A DNA stretch of 64,000 nt from Comamonadaceae bacterium (GCA_947475685.1 CANJNC010000005.1:1-64000), one strand, 5' to 3'. Counted from the stretch's first letter, positions 17,438 to 27,785 are shown. A program made the numbers and translations. Notes: generated by a model not told the origin, from the sequence alone.

Positions 17438-18430
17438 GTGAGTAAATTAAAAATTAGCTTGTCTTGTTGTGATTATGATCGCTGCAGAGCGATTTTTGAC
17501 GGAAGAGCACCAATCGAAGGGTGCGATGTAACAAGCGTAGCCATAGAGCCAGAAGAGGCTTTTCATCGTGCATTCAAGTTTCAAGAGTTTGATATCAGTG
17601 AAATTTCAATGTCAAGCCATACGTTGATGACCTCCAGAGGAGAGAATGCCTATGTGGGTGTTCCTGCATTTGTTTCAAGATTGTTTAGACATTCTGGGAT
17701 CTATATCCGTTCAGATAAAGGGATTAAGAAAGCATCAGATCTTAAGGGGCTTAAGATCGGTGTTCCCGAGTATCAAATTACCGCGAATGTATGGATTAGG
17801 GGAATATTGTCCGAGTATCACGATCTTCAGCCGACCGACGTTGTTTGGAAGAGTGGAGGGCTTGAAGAGCCTGGACGCGAGGAGCGAACAAAACTTAAAG
17901 ACATACCAGGCGTTGATCTCTCACCAATACCGCACGATAGGTCACTGAGTGAAATGCTCCTTTCTGGCGAGATTGATGCTTTAATTAGTGCCAGAGCTCC
18001 TTCTTGTTATCTCAATGGGAATCCAAAAGTTTCAAGGCTATTTGAAGACTACCCTAGAGTTGAGGCTGAGTATTTCAAACAAACCCAAATATTTCCCATC
18101 ATGCACGTTATTGGCATACGCAGAGAGCTAGCAGAAAGAGAGCCATGGTTACCAGTCAGTGTATTTAAGGCATTTATTAAGGCAAAAGAGCTTTGTATGT
18201 ACGAATTGGGTCAAATTGGACACTTGTTTAATTCTCTTCCATGGGGTGTGCATGAGTTTGAGTCAGCGAAGAAATTAATGGGCGAAGACTATTGGAGTTA
18301 TGGTTTTGATAAAAATAAGCATGTGCTTGAAAAATTCACGCAATATCATTTCGATCAAGGTCTGTCATCTCAAAAACTAGACCCTAAAAATCTTTTTCAT
18401 CCCTCGACTTTAGATTTGTCTAAGATTTAA
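17438..18430 (+). CDS. 4,5-dihydroxyphthalate decarboxylase-like protein, set B
   Basis: 330 residues with a GTG start and GGAG in front. It is the most typical Pht5-like member in the window: CDYDRCRAIFDGRAPIEGCDV, FDISEISMSSH, VGVPAFVSRLFRHSGIYI, GGLEEPGREE and IFPIMHVIGI. There is no signal peptide, which favours a cytoplasmic decarboxylase of an aromatic or pyridine dicarboxylic acid. It lies between a Bug receptor and the three hydroxylase subunits, all on one strand with short gaps. Confidence 0.83.
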   Translation: MSKLKISLSCCDYDRCRAIFDGRAPIEGCDVTSVAIEPEEAFHRAFKFQEFDISEISMSSHTLMTSRGENAYVGVPAFVSRLFRHSGIYIRSDKGIKKASDLKGLKIGVPEYQITANVWIRGILSEYHDLQPTDVVWKSGGLEEPGREERTKLKDIPGVDLSPIPHDRSLSEMLLSGEIDALISARAPSCYLNGNPKVSRLFEDYPRVEAEYFKQTQIFPIMHVIGIRRELAEREPWLPVSVFKAFIKAKELCMYELGQIGHLFNSLPWGVHEFESAKKLMGEDYWSYGFDKNKHVLEKFTQYHFDQGLSSQKLDPKNLFHPSTLDLSKI

Positions 18431-18448
18431 TTTAATTTAATTTATCTT

Positions 18449-19315
18449 ATGAAGCCAGCGGCATTTAATTACCATTCGCCAACAAGACTGAGTGAAGTTT
18501 TTACTATTTTAAATTCTTCTGTCAATTCAAGGGTCTTGGCTGGCGGTCAGTCTTTGATGCCAATGCTCAACTATCGACTTCTAGAAGTTGAAGATTTAAT
18601 CGATTTAAATGGAATCCAAGAGCTTAGTGGAATAAAACAAAACAACGATATTATTGAAATTGGCGCAATGACTAGGCAATTTGAAATTGCTGAGTCGCCA
18701 ATTATTCAAGAGTATCTGCCTTTGATGTGGAAAGCCATTAAATATGTGGGACATGTTCAAACAAGAAATAGGGGTACAGTTGGTGGAAGTTTGTGCCAAA
18801 TGGATCCTTCCGCTGAGTTAAGCCTTGTCGCAAGTGCATACAAAGCAGAATTGATCATTCAAAGTGATCAAGGAGAAAGGGTTGTATCAATTGATGACTT
18901 TTCAATCGGTTACATGACAACCGCATTGAATTCAAATGAAATCCTAAAAAGTATCCGTTTTACACCTTGGAGCAAGGCAAGTAAATCCTCATTTATAGAG
19001 TTTTCTAGGCGGCATGGTGATTTTGCAGTTGTATCTGCTGCTTGTTTGATGGAATTAAGTAAAAATCGCATCAATCAACTCTCATTGGTCCTGGGTGGAG
19101 TTGGAGCACATCCTTTTCGAATCACTGATTTAGAGAGTGTGCTGGAAGGGAAAACCTTAGAAGAAGTAGACTTAACCGATTTGATTTCAAAACTATCATT
19201 TCCTGATATGTTGTCAGACAAGCTTTATCCGGCTTGGTATAGAGAGCACCTATCAAAAGTATTGATAAAAAGAGTCCTACAAGAGGCTTTTTCAACTTCA
19301 GATAATATTTCATGA
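18449..19315 (+). CDS. Mo-hydroxylase FAD subunit (CoxM type), set B
   Basis: 288 residues. The FAD motifs are AGGQSLMPMLNYRL near residue 31 and NRGTVGGSLCQMDPSAELS near residue 107. Its middle (IGAMTRQFEIAES) differs from the RVRWVDIE version of sets A and C, so it belongs to a separate branch. The stop overlaps the start of the 2Fe-2S gene by four bases (ATGA), giving coupled translation. Confidence 0.92.
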   Translation: MKPAAFNYHSPTRLSEVFTILNSSVNSRVLAGGQSLMPMLNYRLLEVEDLIDLNGIQELSGIKQNNDIIEIGAMTRQFEIAESPIIQEYLPLMWKAIKYVGHVQTRNRGTVGGSLCQMDPSAELSLVASAYKAELIIQSDQGERVVSIDDFSIGYMTTALNSNEILKSIRFTPWSKASKSSFIEFSRRHGDFAVVSAACLMELSKNRINQLSLVLGGVGAHPFRITDLESVLEGKTLEEVDLTDLISKLSFPDMLSDKLYPAWYREHLSKVLIKRVLQEAFSTSDNIS

Positions 19316-19800
19316 TTTCAAACACAAAAGAAATAACTTTAACCATCAACAATAAGTTGGGAAAACATATTGTTGAATCTCGGATCAATCTTGCTGATTT
19401 TTTGCGTCATCAGTGTAATTTGACAGGAACTCATGTGGGGTGTGAGCATGGTGTTTGCGGTGCTTGTACTGTTTTGGTTGACTCACGCCCGGTTCGTTCA
19501 TGCTTGATGCTTGCAGTTCAAGCAAATGGTCTAGAGGTCAGCACAGTCGAAAATCTAGCATCGGATAATCGACTAAGCAATCTTCAAGAGTCTTTTTGGT
19601 CAGAGCATGGCCTTCAGTGCGGTTTTTGTACCCCAGGTATTTTAATTTCTTTGACCGATCTGTTAAAAAGAAAGACAAATCCGTCAGAAGAGGAAATTAG
19701 AGATGTTTTATCCGGTCATCTTTGTAGGTGTACGGGTTATCAAAATATCGTAAGTGCTTGTTTAAAAGTAATTCAAGACATGAAAAAAGAAATCATTTAA
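19312..19800 (+). CDS. Mo-hydroxylase 2Fe-2S subunit (CoxS type), set B
   Basis: 162 residues. Cluster ligands are C44, C49, C52 and C64 for the ferredoxin-like cluster and C103, C106, C138 and C140 for the second. The start is fixed by the four-base overlap with the FAD subunit. The large subunit follows after nine bases. Confidence 0.93.
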   Translation: MISNTKEITLTINNKLGKHIVESRINLADFLRHQCNLTGTHVGCEHGVCGACTVLVDSRPVRSCLMLAVQANGLEVSTVENLASDNRLSNLQESFWSEHGLQCGFCTPGILISLTDLLKRKTNPSEEEIRDVLSGHLCRCTGYQNIVSACLKVIQDMKKEII

Positions 19801-19809
19801 AGATATCAA

Positions 19810-22152
19810 ATGAATACTTTAGAAGATCACCAATCTAGAATCATTGGCTCAAGAGTCAAGAGAATTGAAGACCCCAAATTACTGATTGGCAAGGGCTGTT
19901 TTCTAGATGACATACATTTAGACAATATGCTACACGTGGCTTTTTTACGAAGTCCTCATGCGCATGCAAAAATACTTTCAATTGATGCGAACGCAGCCTT
20001 AAATATTCCTGGCGTTATTTCTATCTACAAGGCAAAAGATTTAGTTCCTCTAGTCTCTTCTCTAAGAATGCCCTTGGGTTTTCCAACCAATGCGTTGCCA
20101 AAAAATATTACGCCCTTTATTTTGTGCCCAGAAGAAGTTTGCTATGTTGGTGAAGCTATTGTTATGGTGGTTGCTTCATCTCGTCATATTGCAGAGGATG
20201 CTCTCTCAGTTATCCAGGTAGACTTTGAGCCTCTTGATGTTATCGCTGATATAAGGGAGGCACTCACTCCCAACGCTCCGCTTGTAAGACTTGAGAGTTC
20301 GAGCAACGAACTTTCAAAATTTTCGATTTCATATGGGGATATCTCGGGGGTATTTTCAAAAACTCCTTTTGTTTTTTCGGAAAAATACTCTACCCATCGA
20401 GGGGGTGCTCATCCAATTGAAGGTAGAGGCGTGATTGCTCAAGTCAATCCCAATGGCGAATTGACGGTTTGGTCTTCAACCCAAATGTCTCATGATTTAA
20501 GGATGATGCTGGCTGAATTAATGGGTATGGATGAGAACCAAATTAGAGTCATTGCCCCAGATGTAGGCAGGGGGTTTGGCTGTAAATTCTTAGTCTATCC
20601 TGAGGAAATTGCTGTCTGTGTTGCATCCAAGGATTTGGGCTTGCCTATCAAATGGATTGAAGACAGGAGTGAGCATTTTATCTCTTCAATACAAGAGCGC
20701 GAGCAATATTGGGACTTGCAGATTGCGGTTGACGGGTCTGGTTTGATCCTGGGAATAAGGGGATCAATGATGCACGATCAAGGTGCATACACTCCCCAAG
20801 GAATTAATTGTCCTTACAATGCTGCAACAGGGGTCACTGGGCCTTACAAAGTTCCTGCATACCACTTAGACGTGTCTGTTAGGAGCACCAATAAAGTTCC
20901 TACTATACCTGTCAGAGGTGCCGGTTATCCTGAGGCGGCTTTCGTCATGGAACGCTTATTGGATAAAGTAGCCAATGAGTTGTCACTTGATCGAGCTCAA
21001 GTTCGAGCCATTAATCTCGTTCAAACTGAGGAGATGCCTTATACCAAAAAAATTAAGAATAGGGCTGGTGCACCAATCATCTTAGACAGCGGTAACTACT
21101 TACATTGCCAAAATTTGGTTTTAGAAAAAATTGATTATGAAAATTTTAAAATTAGGCAATTAGAGGCTCGAAAAAAAGGCCGATATATTGGTATAGGTTT
21201 TGCGCATGGGGTCAAAGGTACGGGGCGTGGACCGTTTGAGTCAGGCACCGTAAAAATCTCACCACTTGGGAAAATTTCTGTTTTTACCGGTGCGCTAGCA
21301 ATGGGGCAAGGCCTTAAAACGGCTTTGGCCCAAATATGCGCTCAACAATTTGGCGTGCAAACTAGTGAAATTGAAGTCATTTCAGGTGACACGAATTTTG
21401 TATCAATGGGATTGGGTGGTTTTGCAAGTCGGCAAACGGTAACTGCAGGCTCCTCAGTTCACTTGGCTGCTGTTGCAGTGAGAAAAAAGGCCTTAAAAGT
21501 TGCAAGTCAAATCTTAGAGGCTGCAGAGGAAGATTTAGAACTTAAAGATGGTCAAGTTAGGGTTAAAGGAACTGATCAATCAATTGGTTTAAGCGAGATT
21601 TCAAGAAAATTAAGAGGTGTACCAGGGTATGCCTTGCCTGCTGGGATTGAGCCAGGCTTAGAGAGTAGCCAGCACTGGCAGACAGAAGTGTTGGCTTACT
21701 CTCATTCTTTCCATGCTTGTGAGGTGGAGGTAGATGTTGAGACGGGTGGCGTGAAAATATTGAGATATGTTGCAATACAAGACAGTGGAAAATTAATTAA
21801 TCCAATGATTGTAGAAGGTCAATTACATGGAGGAATTACACATGGAATTGGCAATGCTATATTCGAGTACATGGGTTACGATTCCCAAGCTCAACCATTT
21901 ACAACGACCTTTGCGGACTATTTGTTGCCCACGGCAACAGAGGTTCCTAATTTTGAAATCATGTTTTTTGAAAGCCCTTCACCCTTTAATCCTTTAGGCG
22001 TTAAAGGGGTGGGTGAGAGCGGAACAGTTCCTGTCGTTCCCACTATATTTTCGGCAATCGACAATGCGCTAATTGACTGGAAGATTCATTTGAATAATTC
22101 ACCAGTTTCACCTGTTGCAATCATTGAAAAAATGAACGTATTAAATAAATAG
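19810..22152 (+). CDS. Mo-hydroxylase molybdopterin subunit (CoxL type), set B
   Basis: 780 residues, normal full length. The active-site loop reads IPVRGAGYPEA (from about residue 367), close to the form II type and clearly different from both CO dehydrogenase and the APGRFE loops of sets A and C. The catalytic glutamate is E736 in VKGVGESG. The loop difference suggests a different substrate from sets A and C. It is followed by an NMT1-like protein on the same strand. Confidence 0.92.
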   Translation: MNTLEDHQSRIIGSRVKRIEDPKLLIGKGCFLDDIHLDNMLHVAFLRSPHAHAKILSIDANAALNIPGVISIYKAKDLVPLVSSLRMPLGFPTNALPKNITPFILCPEEVCYVGEAIVMVVASSRHIAEDALSVIQVDFEPLDVIADIREALTPNAPLVRLESSSNELSKFSISYGDISGVFSKTPFVFSEKYSTHRGGAHPIEGRGVIAQVNPNGELTVWSSTQMSHDLRMMLAELMGMDENQIRVIAPDVGRGFGCKFLVYPEEIAVCVASKDLGLPIKWIEDRSEHFISSIQEREQYWDLQIAVDGSGLILGIRGSMMHDQGAYTPQGINCPYNAATGVTGPYKVPAYHLDVSVRSTNKVPTIPVRGAGYPEAAFVMERLLDKVANELSLDRAQVRAINLVQTEEMPYTKKIKNRAGAPIILDSGNYLHCQNLVLEKIDYENFKIRQLEARKKGRYIGIGFAHGVKGTGRGPFESGTVKISPLGKISVFTGALAMGQGLKTALAQICAQQFGVQTSEIEVISGDTNFVSMGLGGFASRQTVTAGSSVHLAAVAVRKKALKVASQILEAAEEDLELKDGQVRVKGTDQSIGLSEISRKLRGVPGYALPAGIEPGLESSQHWQTEVLAYSHSFHACEVEVDVETGGVKILRYVAIQDSGKLINPMIVEGQLHGGITHGIGNAIFEYMGYDSQAQPFTTTFADYLLPTATEVPNFEIMFFESPSPFNPLGVKGVGESGTVPVVPTIFSAIDNALIDWKIHLNNSPVSPVAIIEKMNVLNK

Positions 22153-22173
22153 AACATACAGGAGAAGTTTTAC

Positions 22174-23085
22174 ATGAAAAAATTAAAGGTAATTGTCTTT
22201 GAGGGTGTACAAAATTTGCCCATTTTTGCAGCTCAAGCTCAAGGCTATTTTGAACAAGAAAGCTTAAACATAGAGCTGACCTTTACGCCTAATTCATGGA
22301 CATTAAGGGATGGTCTACAAGCAGGTTTATTTGATATTGCGCATACAGCAGTTGATAATGCCGTGGCCATGGTAGACAAGGCCAATGCAGATGTCGCCGT
22401 CGTGGTTGGAGGAGACAACGGCTTTAATGGTTTATTTGTTCAGCCAGAGATCAAAAAAATCGTGGATTTAAAGGGCAAAATTGTTTTGGTGGATGCGCCT
22501 AATACTGCATTTGCATTGGCGTTGTATAAAATTCTTTCATTGAGTGGGTTGGATTTAAATGCCAAAGATTACGAGGCATTATCAATCGGAGCAACGCCCT
22601 TTCGACTTAAATCGATGTTGGAAAATAAATCACATTGCGGTGCAATTTTAAATCTTCCGTTTCGACTTCAGGCTATCGAATCTGGCCTTGTTCATTGTGG
22701 TGATTTGGTTGATATTTTAGGGCCGTATTTGTCTACTGCGGGTTTTGTGATGCGGCCTTGGGCTTTAGATAATGAGTTAAATTTGATTTCATACATAAAA
22801 GCTTATGTGCGAGGACTTAGATGGGTTTTGAGTCCAAGCAATAAGTCCAGTGCAGTTGAATTATTGATGAAACAACTAAGTTTAGGATCTGAAATCGCAA
22901 AATCCTCAGTTGAAATGGCCACCTCGCCAAAGAGTGGATTCATGGCGGACGCTTATATCGATATGGATGGATTTGAAAATGTATTGGCAATTAGAGCATC
23001 TTTTGATGGACAAGCTACTGTGCAAAATGTTGATAAATACATTGACATTAGATATCACTCTCAAGCGATAAAAGAATTAACTTAA
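22174..23085 (+). CDS. NMT1/THI5-like substrate-binding-fold protein
   Basis: 303 residues with the type 2 periplasmic-binding fold: NLPIFAAQAQGYFEQESLNIEL, then AGLFDIAHTAVDNAVAMVDK. The start is at the first strand, with no signal peptide, although ABC receptors of this family are normally exported. A GGAG ribosome site precedes the ATG. It could be a cytoplasmic enzyme or binding protein in the set B pathway. No ABC permease or ATPase genes are nearby. Confidence 0.72.
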   Translation: MKKLKVIVFEGVQNLPIFAAQAQGYFEQESLNIELTFTPNSWTLRDGLQAGLFDIAHTAVDNAVAMVDKANADVAVVVGGDNGFNGLFVQPEIKKIVDLKGKIVLVDAPNTAFALALYKILSLSGLDLNAKDYEALSIGATPFRLKSMLENKSHCGAILNLPFRLQAIESGLVHCGDLVDILGPYLSTAGFVMRPWALDNELNLISYIKAYVRGLRWVLSPSNKSSAVELLMKQLSLGSEIAKSSVEMATSPKSGFMADAYIDMDGFENVLAIRASFDGQATVQNVDKYIDIRYHSQAIKELT

Positions 23086-23107
23086 TACTTTAAAAGGGCA
23101 GTTTCAT

Positions 23108-24088
23108 ATGTTTAAATCTAGAAAACTTTCTATCGCACTGATTGTCATTAATTGCAGTTTGCTGATAAGTTCAAATTTAATTGCTGCTGAAACTTCAAAA
23201 TTTCCGAGTAAGCCCATTAGATTGATAGCTCCCTTTGCTCCTGGTGGTGCTTTAGATGTCATAGCTAGAACCACTGGTGAAGTTATTACTGAGCAATTGG
23301 GTCAACCAGTGGTTGTGGAAAATCGAGCGGGAGCTGCAGGAGCCATTGGTTCTGAGTATGTGGCTAAACAACCACCTGACGGTTATACATTGCTTCTTGG
23401 GGCGACTACAACTCATGGCATCAATCCTGTTTTACAAAAGCTTTCCTATGATCCGATCAAAGATTTTTTACCCGTCTCTTTGGTTGCAACAATTCCTCAC
23501 ATATTTGTGGTGAATCCAAACTTGCCGGTAAAAAACTTTTCTGAATTTATTACTTATGCTAAAGCTCGTCCTGGTTTGGCTTTTGGTTCTGCGGGAAATG
23601 GTTCACCTCATCATTTGGCGGGGGAATTGATTAAGAATGAAGCAGGAATCAATGTGGTACATGCTCCTTATAAAGGTTCTGGGCCTGCGTTGATAGATCT
23701 TTTGGCTGGCCATATTCACTTTATGTCCATTGAGTACACTGCTGTCGCGTCTCAACTTGCTGCAGGAAAGTTAAAAGCATTAGCCGTATTGACAGCCCAG
23801 CGTGTCCCCGGTATTGAGTTGTCTGCGGTGAATGAATTTGGTTTGTCAGGTATTGATGTTACGGCTTGGTATGCCATTTACGCCCCTAGTGGAACGCCAT
23901 CTGAAATAGTAAATCTATTGCAAGGTGCGATAAATAAAGGAATTAAGGACGGGCCTGCAAAGGAAAAACTGTTAAAGTTAAATGCAACTGTTGTTGGAAG
24001 TACACCAGAGGTTTTAACTAGACATATGAATCAAGAGTTGGCTCGCTGGGCAAAAATCATCAAACTATCTAATATTCAACCCGATTAA
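23108..24088 (+). CDS. TctC/Bug receptor 4
   Basis: 326 residues with signal peptide 1-27 (LIAAE). The ligand loop is LIAPFAPGGALDVIAR, and PPDGYTLLLGATTTHGINP follows. The motif NGSPHHLAGELI and the HAPYKGSGPALIDLLAGH block are standard. It stands directly in front of set C, 14 bases before the FAD subunit, so it is a likely receptor for that substrate. Confidence 0.93.
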   Translation: MFKSRKLSIALIVINCSLLISSNLIAAETSKFPSKPIRLIAPFAPGGALDVIARTTGEVITEQLGQPVVVENRAGAAGAIGSEYVAKQPPDGYTLLLGATTTHGINPVLQKLSYDPIKDFLPVSLVATIPHIFVVNPNLPVKNFSEFITYAKARPGLAFGSAGNGSPHHLAGELIKNEAGINVVHAPYKGSGPALIDLLAGHIHFMSIEYTAVASQLAAGKLKALAVLTAQRVPGIELSAVNEFGLSGIDVTAWYAIYAPSGTPSEIVNLLQGAINKGIKDGPAKEKLLKLNATVVGSTPEVLTRHMNQELARWAKIIKLSNIQPD

Positions 24089-24102
24089 TTTTAAAGAAAA
24101 AA

Positions 24103-24975
24103 ATGAAATCAACAGACTTTAATTATGCAGTTCCGCATAGCTTAGAAGAAGCTATCGACATTCTTAAACTCCACGATGGCGAAGCCAAAATCATTGCAGG
24201 TGGTCAGAGCTTAATGCCTATTTTAAATTACAGGTTGGCCAGTCCTCAGATTCTGGTTGATCTGCAAGCAATAAGTGGACTTAGTGAAATTGATATTTCA
24301 CAATCAGGCACAATTTTAGGCTCGCGTGTTCGCTGGGTTGATATTGAAAATCACATAGCCTTGCAACAAGCGCAGCCATTGCTTTGTGCTGCGATCTCTC
24401 ATGTCGCACACTATCAGATTAGAAACCGCGGAACCGTGGGCGGGAGTTTGGCACATGCTGACCCATCGGCAGAAATGCCTGGATTGGCTGTTGCTCTTGA
24501 TGCAAGCATCACCGTTATAGGTACTAACGGACTAAGAACCATTGATGCGAAAGATTTTTTCTTGGGGCAACTTTCAACTTCTATTTCGTCGTCTGAAATT
24601 ATTGTTTCGATTAAGCTGCCTTTCTGGCCGCATGAGAGAAAGTGGGGTTTTTCTGAATTTGCTAGGCGCAAAGGTGATTTTGCCATGGCTGGTGCAGCTG
24701 TTTGGTATGACTTGAATGCGCAAGGAAAAGCTTCGAATGTGCATATTGGTTTGATTGGCGCAGGGGAAAAGCCTATTCGTTTAAATCAGGCAGAAGAAAA
24801 GCTTGAGCAGCAAAACTTAACTCTCTCGTTGGTAGAGGAAGCGGTTCTTGCAAGTTTAGCTTCAATGAGTTTTCAAAGTGATATTCATGCGAATGAAAAG
24901 TATAGACGCTCTTTAATGGGAGAAATGATCTCTAAAGCATTCTCTCAAGCCTCAGAAATTTTAAAAAATAAGTGA
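24103..24975 (+). CDS. Mo-hydroxylase FAD subunit (CoxM type), set C
   Basis: 290 residues. FAD motifs are AGGQSLMPILNYRL near residue 32 and NRGTVGGSLAHADPSAEMP near residue 108. It shares RVRWVDIE, VAHYQIRNRGT, KWGFSEFARRKGDFA and AAVWYDL with the set A subunit, showing recent common descent of those two. It starts the compact FAD, 2Fe-2S, Mo gene order. Confidence 0.93.
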   Translation: MKSTDFNYAVPHSLEEAIDILKLHDGEAKIIAGGQSLMPILNYRLASPQILVDLQAISGLSEIDISQSGTILGSRVRWVDIENHIALQQAQPLLCAAISHVAHYQIRNRGTVGGSLAHADPSAEMPGLAVALDASITVIGTNGLRTIDAKDFFLGQLSTSISSSEIIVSIKLPFWPHERKWGFSEFARRKGDFAMAGAAVWYDLNAQGKASNVHIGLIGAGEKPIRLNQAEEKLEQQNLTLSLVEEAVLASLASMSFQSDIHANEKYRRSLMGEMISKAFSQASEILKNK

Positions 24976-24978
24976 GAT

Positions 24979-25461
24979 TTGACCGTGCAAATTAATATTA
25001 ATATAAATGATCAAGCTTATCAAGTTGATGTCGCTCCTAGACTTAATTTGGCCGATTGTATTCGTCATGAGATTGGTTTAACTGGGACTCACGTGGCTTG
25101 TGAACACGGAGTTTGTGGCGCGTGTACAGTTTTAGTCAATGGTGAAGCTGTTCGATCTTGTTTGATGTTGGCGGTTCAAGCTAACGGTCAATCAGTCACA
25201 ACGGTTGAAGGCTTATCCAATGATGAGCATCTTTCTGCATTGCAAGCTTCGTTTAGAAAGTACAGTGCTTTGCAGTGTGGGTTTTGTACCCCTGGTTTCA
25301 TTACCACGGCCCATGCATTGCTTACTAATGAACCAAACTGTGACGAGCACCGTGTTCGAGAGGTTTTATCGGGTAATTTATGTCGCTGTACTGGCTACGT
25401 CCCCATTGTTCAAGCTGTATTAGATGCCCGTGAACATTACCAAAAATTAGGAGGGAAATAA
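24979..25461 (+). CDS. Mo-hydroxylase 2Fe-2S subunit (CoxS type), set C
   Basis: About 160 residues. The start is either TTG at 24979 or GTG at 24985; no ATG is available close by. Cluster ligands are C41, C46, C49, C61 and C100, C103, C135, C137. It is separated by three bases from the FAD subunit and two from the large subunit. Confidence 0.92.
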   Translation: MTVQINININDQAYQVDVAPRLNLADCIRHEIGLTGTHVACEHGVCGACTVLVNGEAVRSCLMLAVQANGQSVTTVEGLSNDEHLSALQASFRKYSALQCGFCTPGFITTAHALLTNEPNCDEHRVREVLSGNLCRCTGYVPIVQAVLDAREHYQKLGGK

Positions 25462-25463
25462 AA

Positions 25464-27785
25464 ATGGTTCAACCAATTTTAAAGCCTGTTGATAGTCAAA
25501 AGAGAAATATAGGTTCTCCTAAAGAAAGGGTTGAAGATCTCCGTCTTTTAAGAGGAAAAGGAATTTATGTAGACGATGTTAAAAAAGAGGATGTACTACA
25601 TATAAGTATTCTACGTAGTTCAATTGCACATGGTGTGATTAAAAATATCAATGTAGACGAAGCTCGAAAATTGCCTGGTGTGATTGCTGTATTGACAAGT
25701 AAAGAAATAATCGATTCATGTGGTGATATCCCTAAAATCCCAATTCGATTGCATCACAATCCATTGCTTATTAATTATATGCAGCCCGTGATAGCATTTG
25801 AAAAGGTTCGATTTGTAGGCGAAGCGATTGCCATGGTTGTTGCTAAGACTCCTGCTATTGCAGAAGATGCTTTGGCCCTTATAGAGCTTGATATCGAAAG
25901 TTTAGATGTTGCAGCAGATATTGTGTCGGCCAAGGCTAATGAAGTAAAAATATTTGATGACTCTAGAGGTAATTCTCCTCTGACTTATCGCTCTACCAAA
26001 GGCAACGCTCAACTTGTATTTGATAACGCAGCATATTCCAGAAAAGAAAAATTTGTCATCCAAAGGATTTCTGCGTTAACAATGGAAACTCGAGGTGTAT
26101 TGGCCCAATGGAAAAATGACGCGCAAGAATTATTTGTTTATGGCGCAGCCAAGGTACCGTTTTGGAATCGATCGGCCTTGGCTACCATGCTTGGAATGGA
26201 AAAAGATCAAGTTCAATTGATTGAGAACGATGTTGGAGGAAGTTTTGGCGCACGGGGTGAGTTTTATACCGAAGATTTCTTGATTCCATTTGCCGCTAAA
26301 TACTTGGGTGTCACTGTCAAGTGGATTGAAGATCGCCTTGAACATTTGATGTCGATGAACCAGGCAAGGGATTGCCAAGCAGAAATTGAAATTGCTTGCG
26401 ATCGTGAAGGGAGAATTTTAGGTTTTAGAGGTCACATAGACTATGATCTCGGCGCTTATCCTAGAACCAACGGATTGGTAGCTCCAAGAAATATTTCACA
26501 ATTTCTGACTGGTCCATATAAAGTCGAAAACGTTGACATCACTTGCGATATTGTCTTCACCAATAAAACGCCAAGCGGAACATTGCGCGCGCCGGGACGA
26601 TTTGAGAGTAATTTCTTTTCAGAGCGCTTGATTGAATTGGCTGCAAAAGATTTAAATCTTGATCCTGTATTGATGCGGCGAAAGAATGTGCTCACTCCTA
26701 GGGATATGCCATATCCATTCCCTACGATAAATCCCTCTTTAATTGCCCATACCTCAGATACAGAGTGTGACAGTGGGGATTATCGAGAGACATTGGACCG
26801 ATGCATAAAAGAATTCAAATGGCGCGAACTTGAGCATCTTCAGGGTCAATTGATTGATGGCGTTTATCACGGTTTAGGTATGGCCTGTTTTATTGAAGGG
26901 GGCTCTGCCGGTCCTAGAGAAAATGCAAAATTATTTTTAGAAAAAGATGGACGCTTGACTTTTAGTGTTGGCTCCACATCAGTAGGACAGGGTGTTGAAA
27001 CGGTCTTGACTCAAATTGCTGCTGATGAGCTTGATGTGGACATGACGGATATCGTAATGCTTCATGGTTCTACAACACTTCTGCATGAAGGGTGGGGCTC
27101 GTATCATTCGCGCTCAACTGTCATGGGCGGCTCTGCTGTGATGAATGCTGCAGAACTTTTTAAAGAGGAAATTAAAACACGCGCTGGGGTGTTTTTCAAA
27201 TGCGATGCAGCTTTAGTAGAAGTCACAGGTGGGAAAGCCATGTCCCCTAAAGGCCTTCAAGTTACTTGGAATGACTTGGTTGAAACCAAACCAATTGAAG
27301 TCATGGGTTCATTTGCAAGTCACCATCATACCTATGCCTATGGTTGCGCTGCTGCGCACGTGACGGTTGATCCCAAAACGGGTCGAGTTCAAATTTTAGA
27401 TTATCTGGTGGTGGAAGATGTAGGTCGTGCGATTAATCCTTTGACCGTTCACGGGCAACTTGTTGGCGGTACTGTTCAAGGCCTAGGTGGTATTTTTCTA
27501 GAGCACGTCATTCATGATTCGCAAGGGCAATTGCTGACTGGATCGCTTGCTGACTATTTAATTCCTACTGCAACTGATTTCCCAGTTATTCGAGCAATTG
27601 TTCTTGAGCAGTATCCATCACCATTGAATCCTTTGGGTGCTAAAGGGGCTGGAGAGGGGGGAACCATCTGTGTCGGAGGAGCAATTACAAATGCTGTTTC
27701 AAATGCTTTGTGTTCTCACCAGGTCAATCCGAATATCCTGCCTTTGTCTCCCATGCGAGTTTGGAGCATGATCCATGGGGAATGA
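25464..27785 (+). CDS. Mo-hydroxylase molybdopterin subunit (CoxL type), set C
   Basis: 773 residues. The active-site loop is GTLRAPGRFE (from residue 372) and the catalytic glutamate E731 lies in AKGAGEGG. It shares with set A the loop, the block WGSYHSRSTVMGGSAV (FGSYHSRATIMGGSAV in A) and HHTYAYGCAAAHV. Sets A and C therefore probably act on related compounds. It lacks the CO dehydrogenase AYxCSFR loop. A Bug receptor follows directly. Confidence 0.92.
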   Translation: MVQPILKPVDSQKRNIGSPKERVEDLRLLRGKGIYVDDVKKEDVLHISILRSSIAHGVIKNINVDEARKLPGVIAVLTSKEIIDSCGDIPKIPIRLHHNPLLINYMQPVIAFEKVRFVGEAIAMVVAKTPAIAEDALALIELDIESLDVAADIVSAKANEVKIFDDSRGNSPLTYRSTKGNAQLVFDNAAYSRKEKFVIQRISALTMETRGVLAQWKNDAQELFVYGAAKVPFWNRSALATMLGMEKDQVQLIENDVGGSFGARGEFYTEDFLIPFAAKYLGVTVKWIEDRLEHLMSMNQARDCQAEIEIACDREGRILGFRGHIDYDLGAYPRTNGLVAPRNISQFLTGPYKVENVDITCDIVFTNKTPSGTLRAPGRFESNFFSERLIELAAKDLNLDPVLMRRKNVLTPRDMPYPFPTINPSLIAHTSDTECDSGDYRETLDRCIKEFKWRELEHLQGQLIDGVYHGLGMACFIEGGSAGPRENAKLFLEKDGRLTFSVGSTSVGQGVETVLTQIAADELDVDMTDIVMLHGSTTLLHEGWGSYHSRSTVMGGSAVMNAAELFKEEIKTRAGVFFKCDAALVEVTGGKAMSPKGLQVTWNDLVETKPIEVMGSFASHHHTYAYGCAAAHVTVDPKTGRVQILDYLVVEDVGRAINPLTVHGQLVGGTVQGLGGIFLEHVIHDSQGQLLTGSLADYLIPTATDFPVIRAIVLEQYPSPLNPLGAKGAGEGGTICVGGAITNAVSNALCSHQVNPNILPLSPMRVWSMIHGE

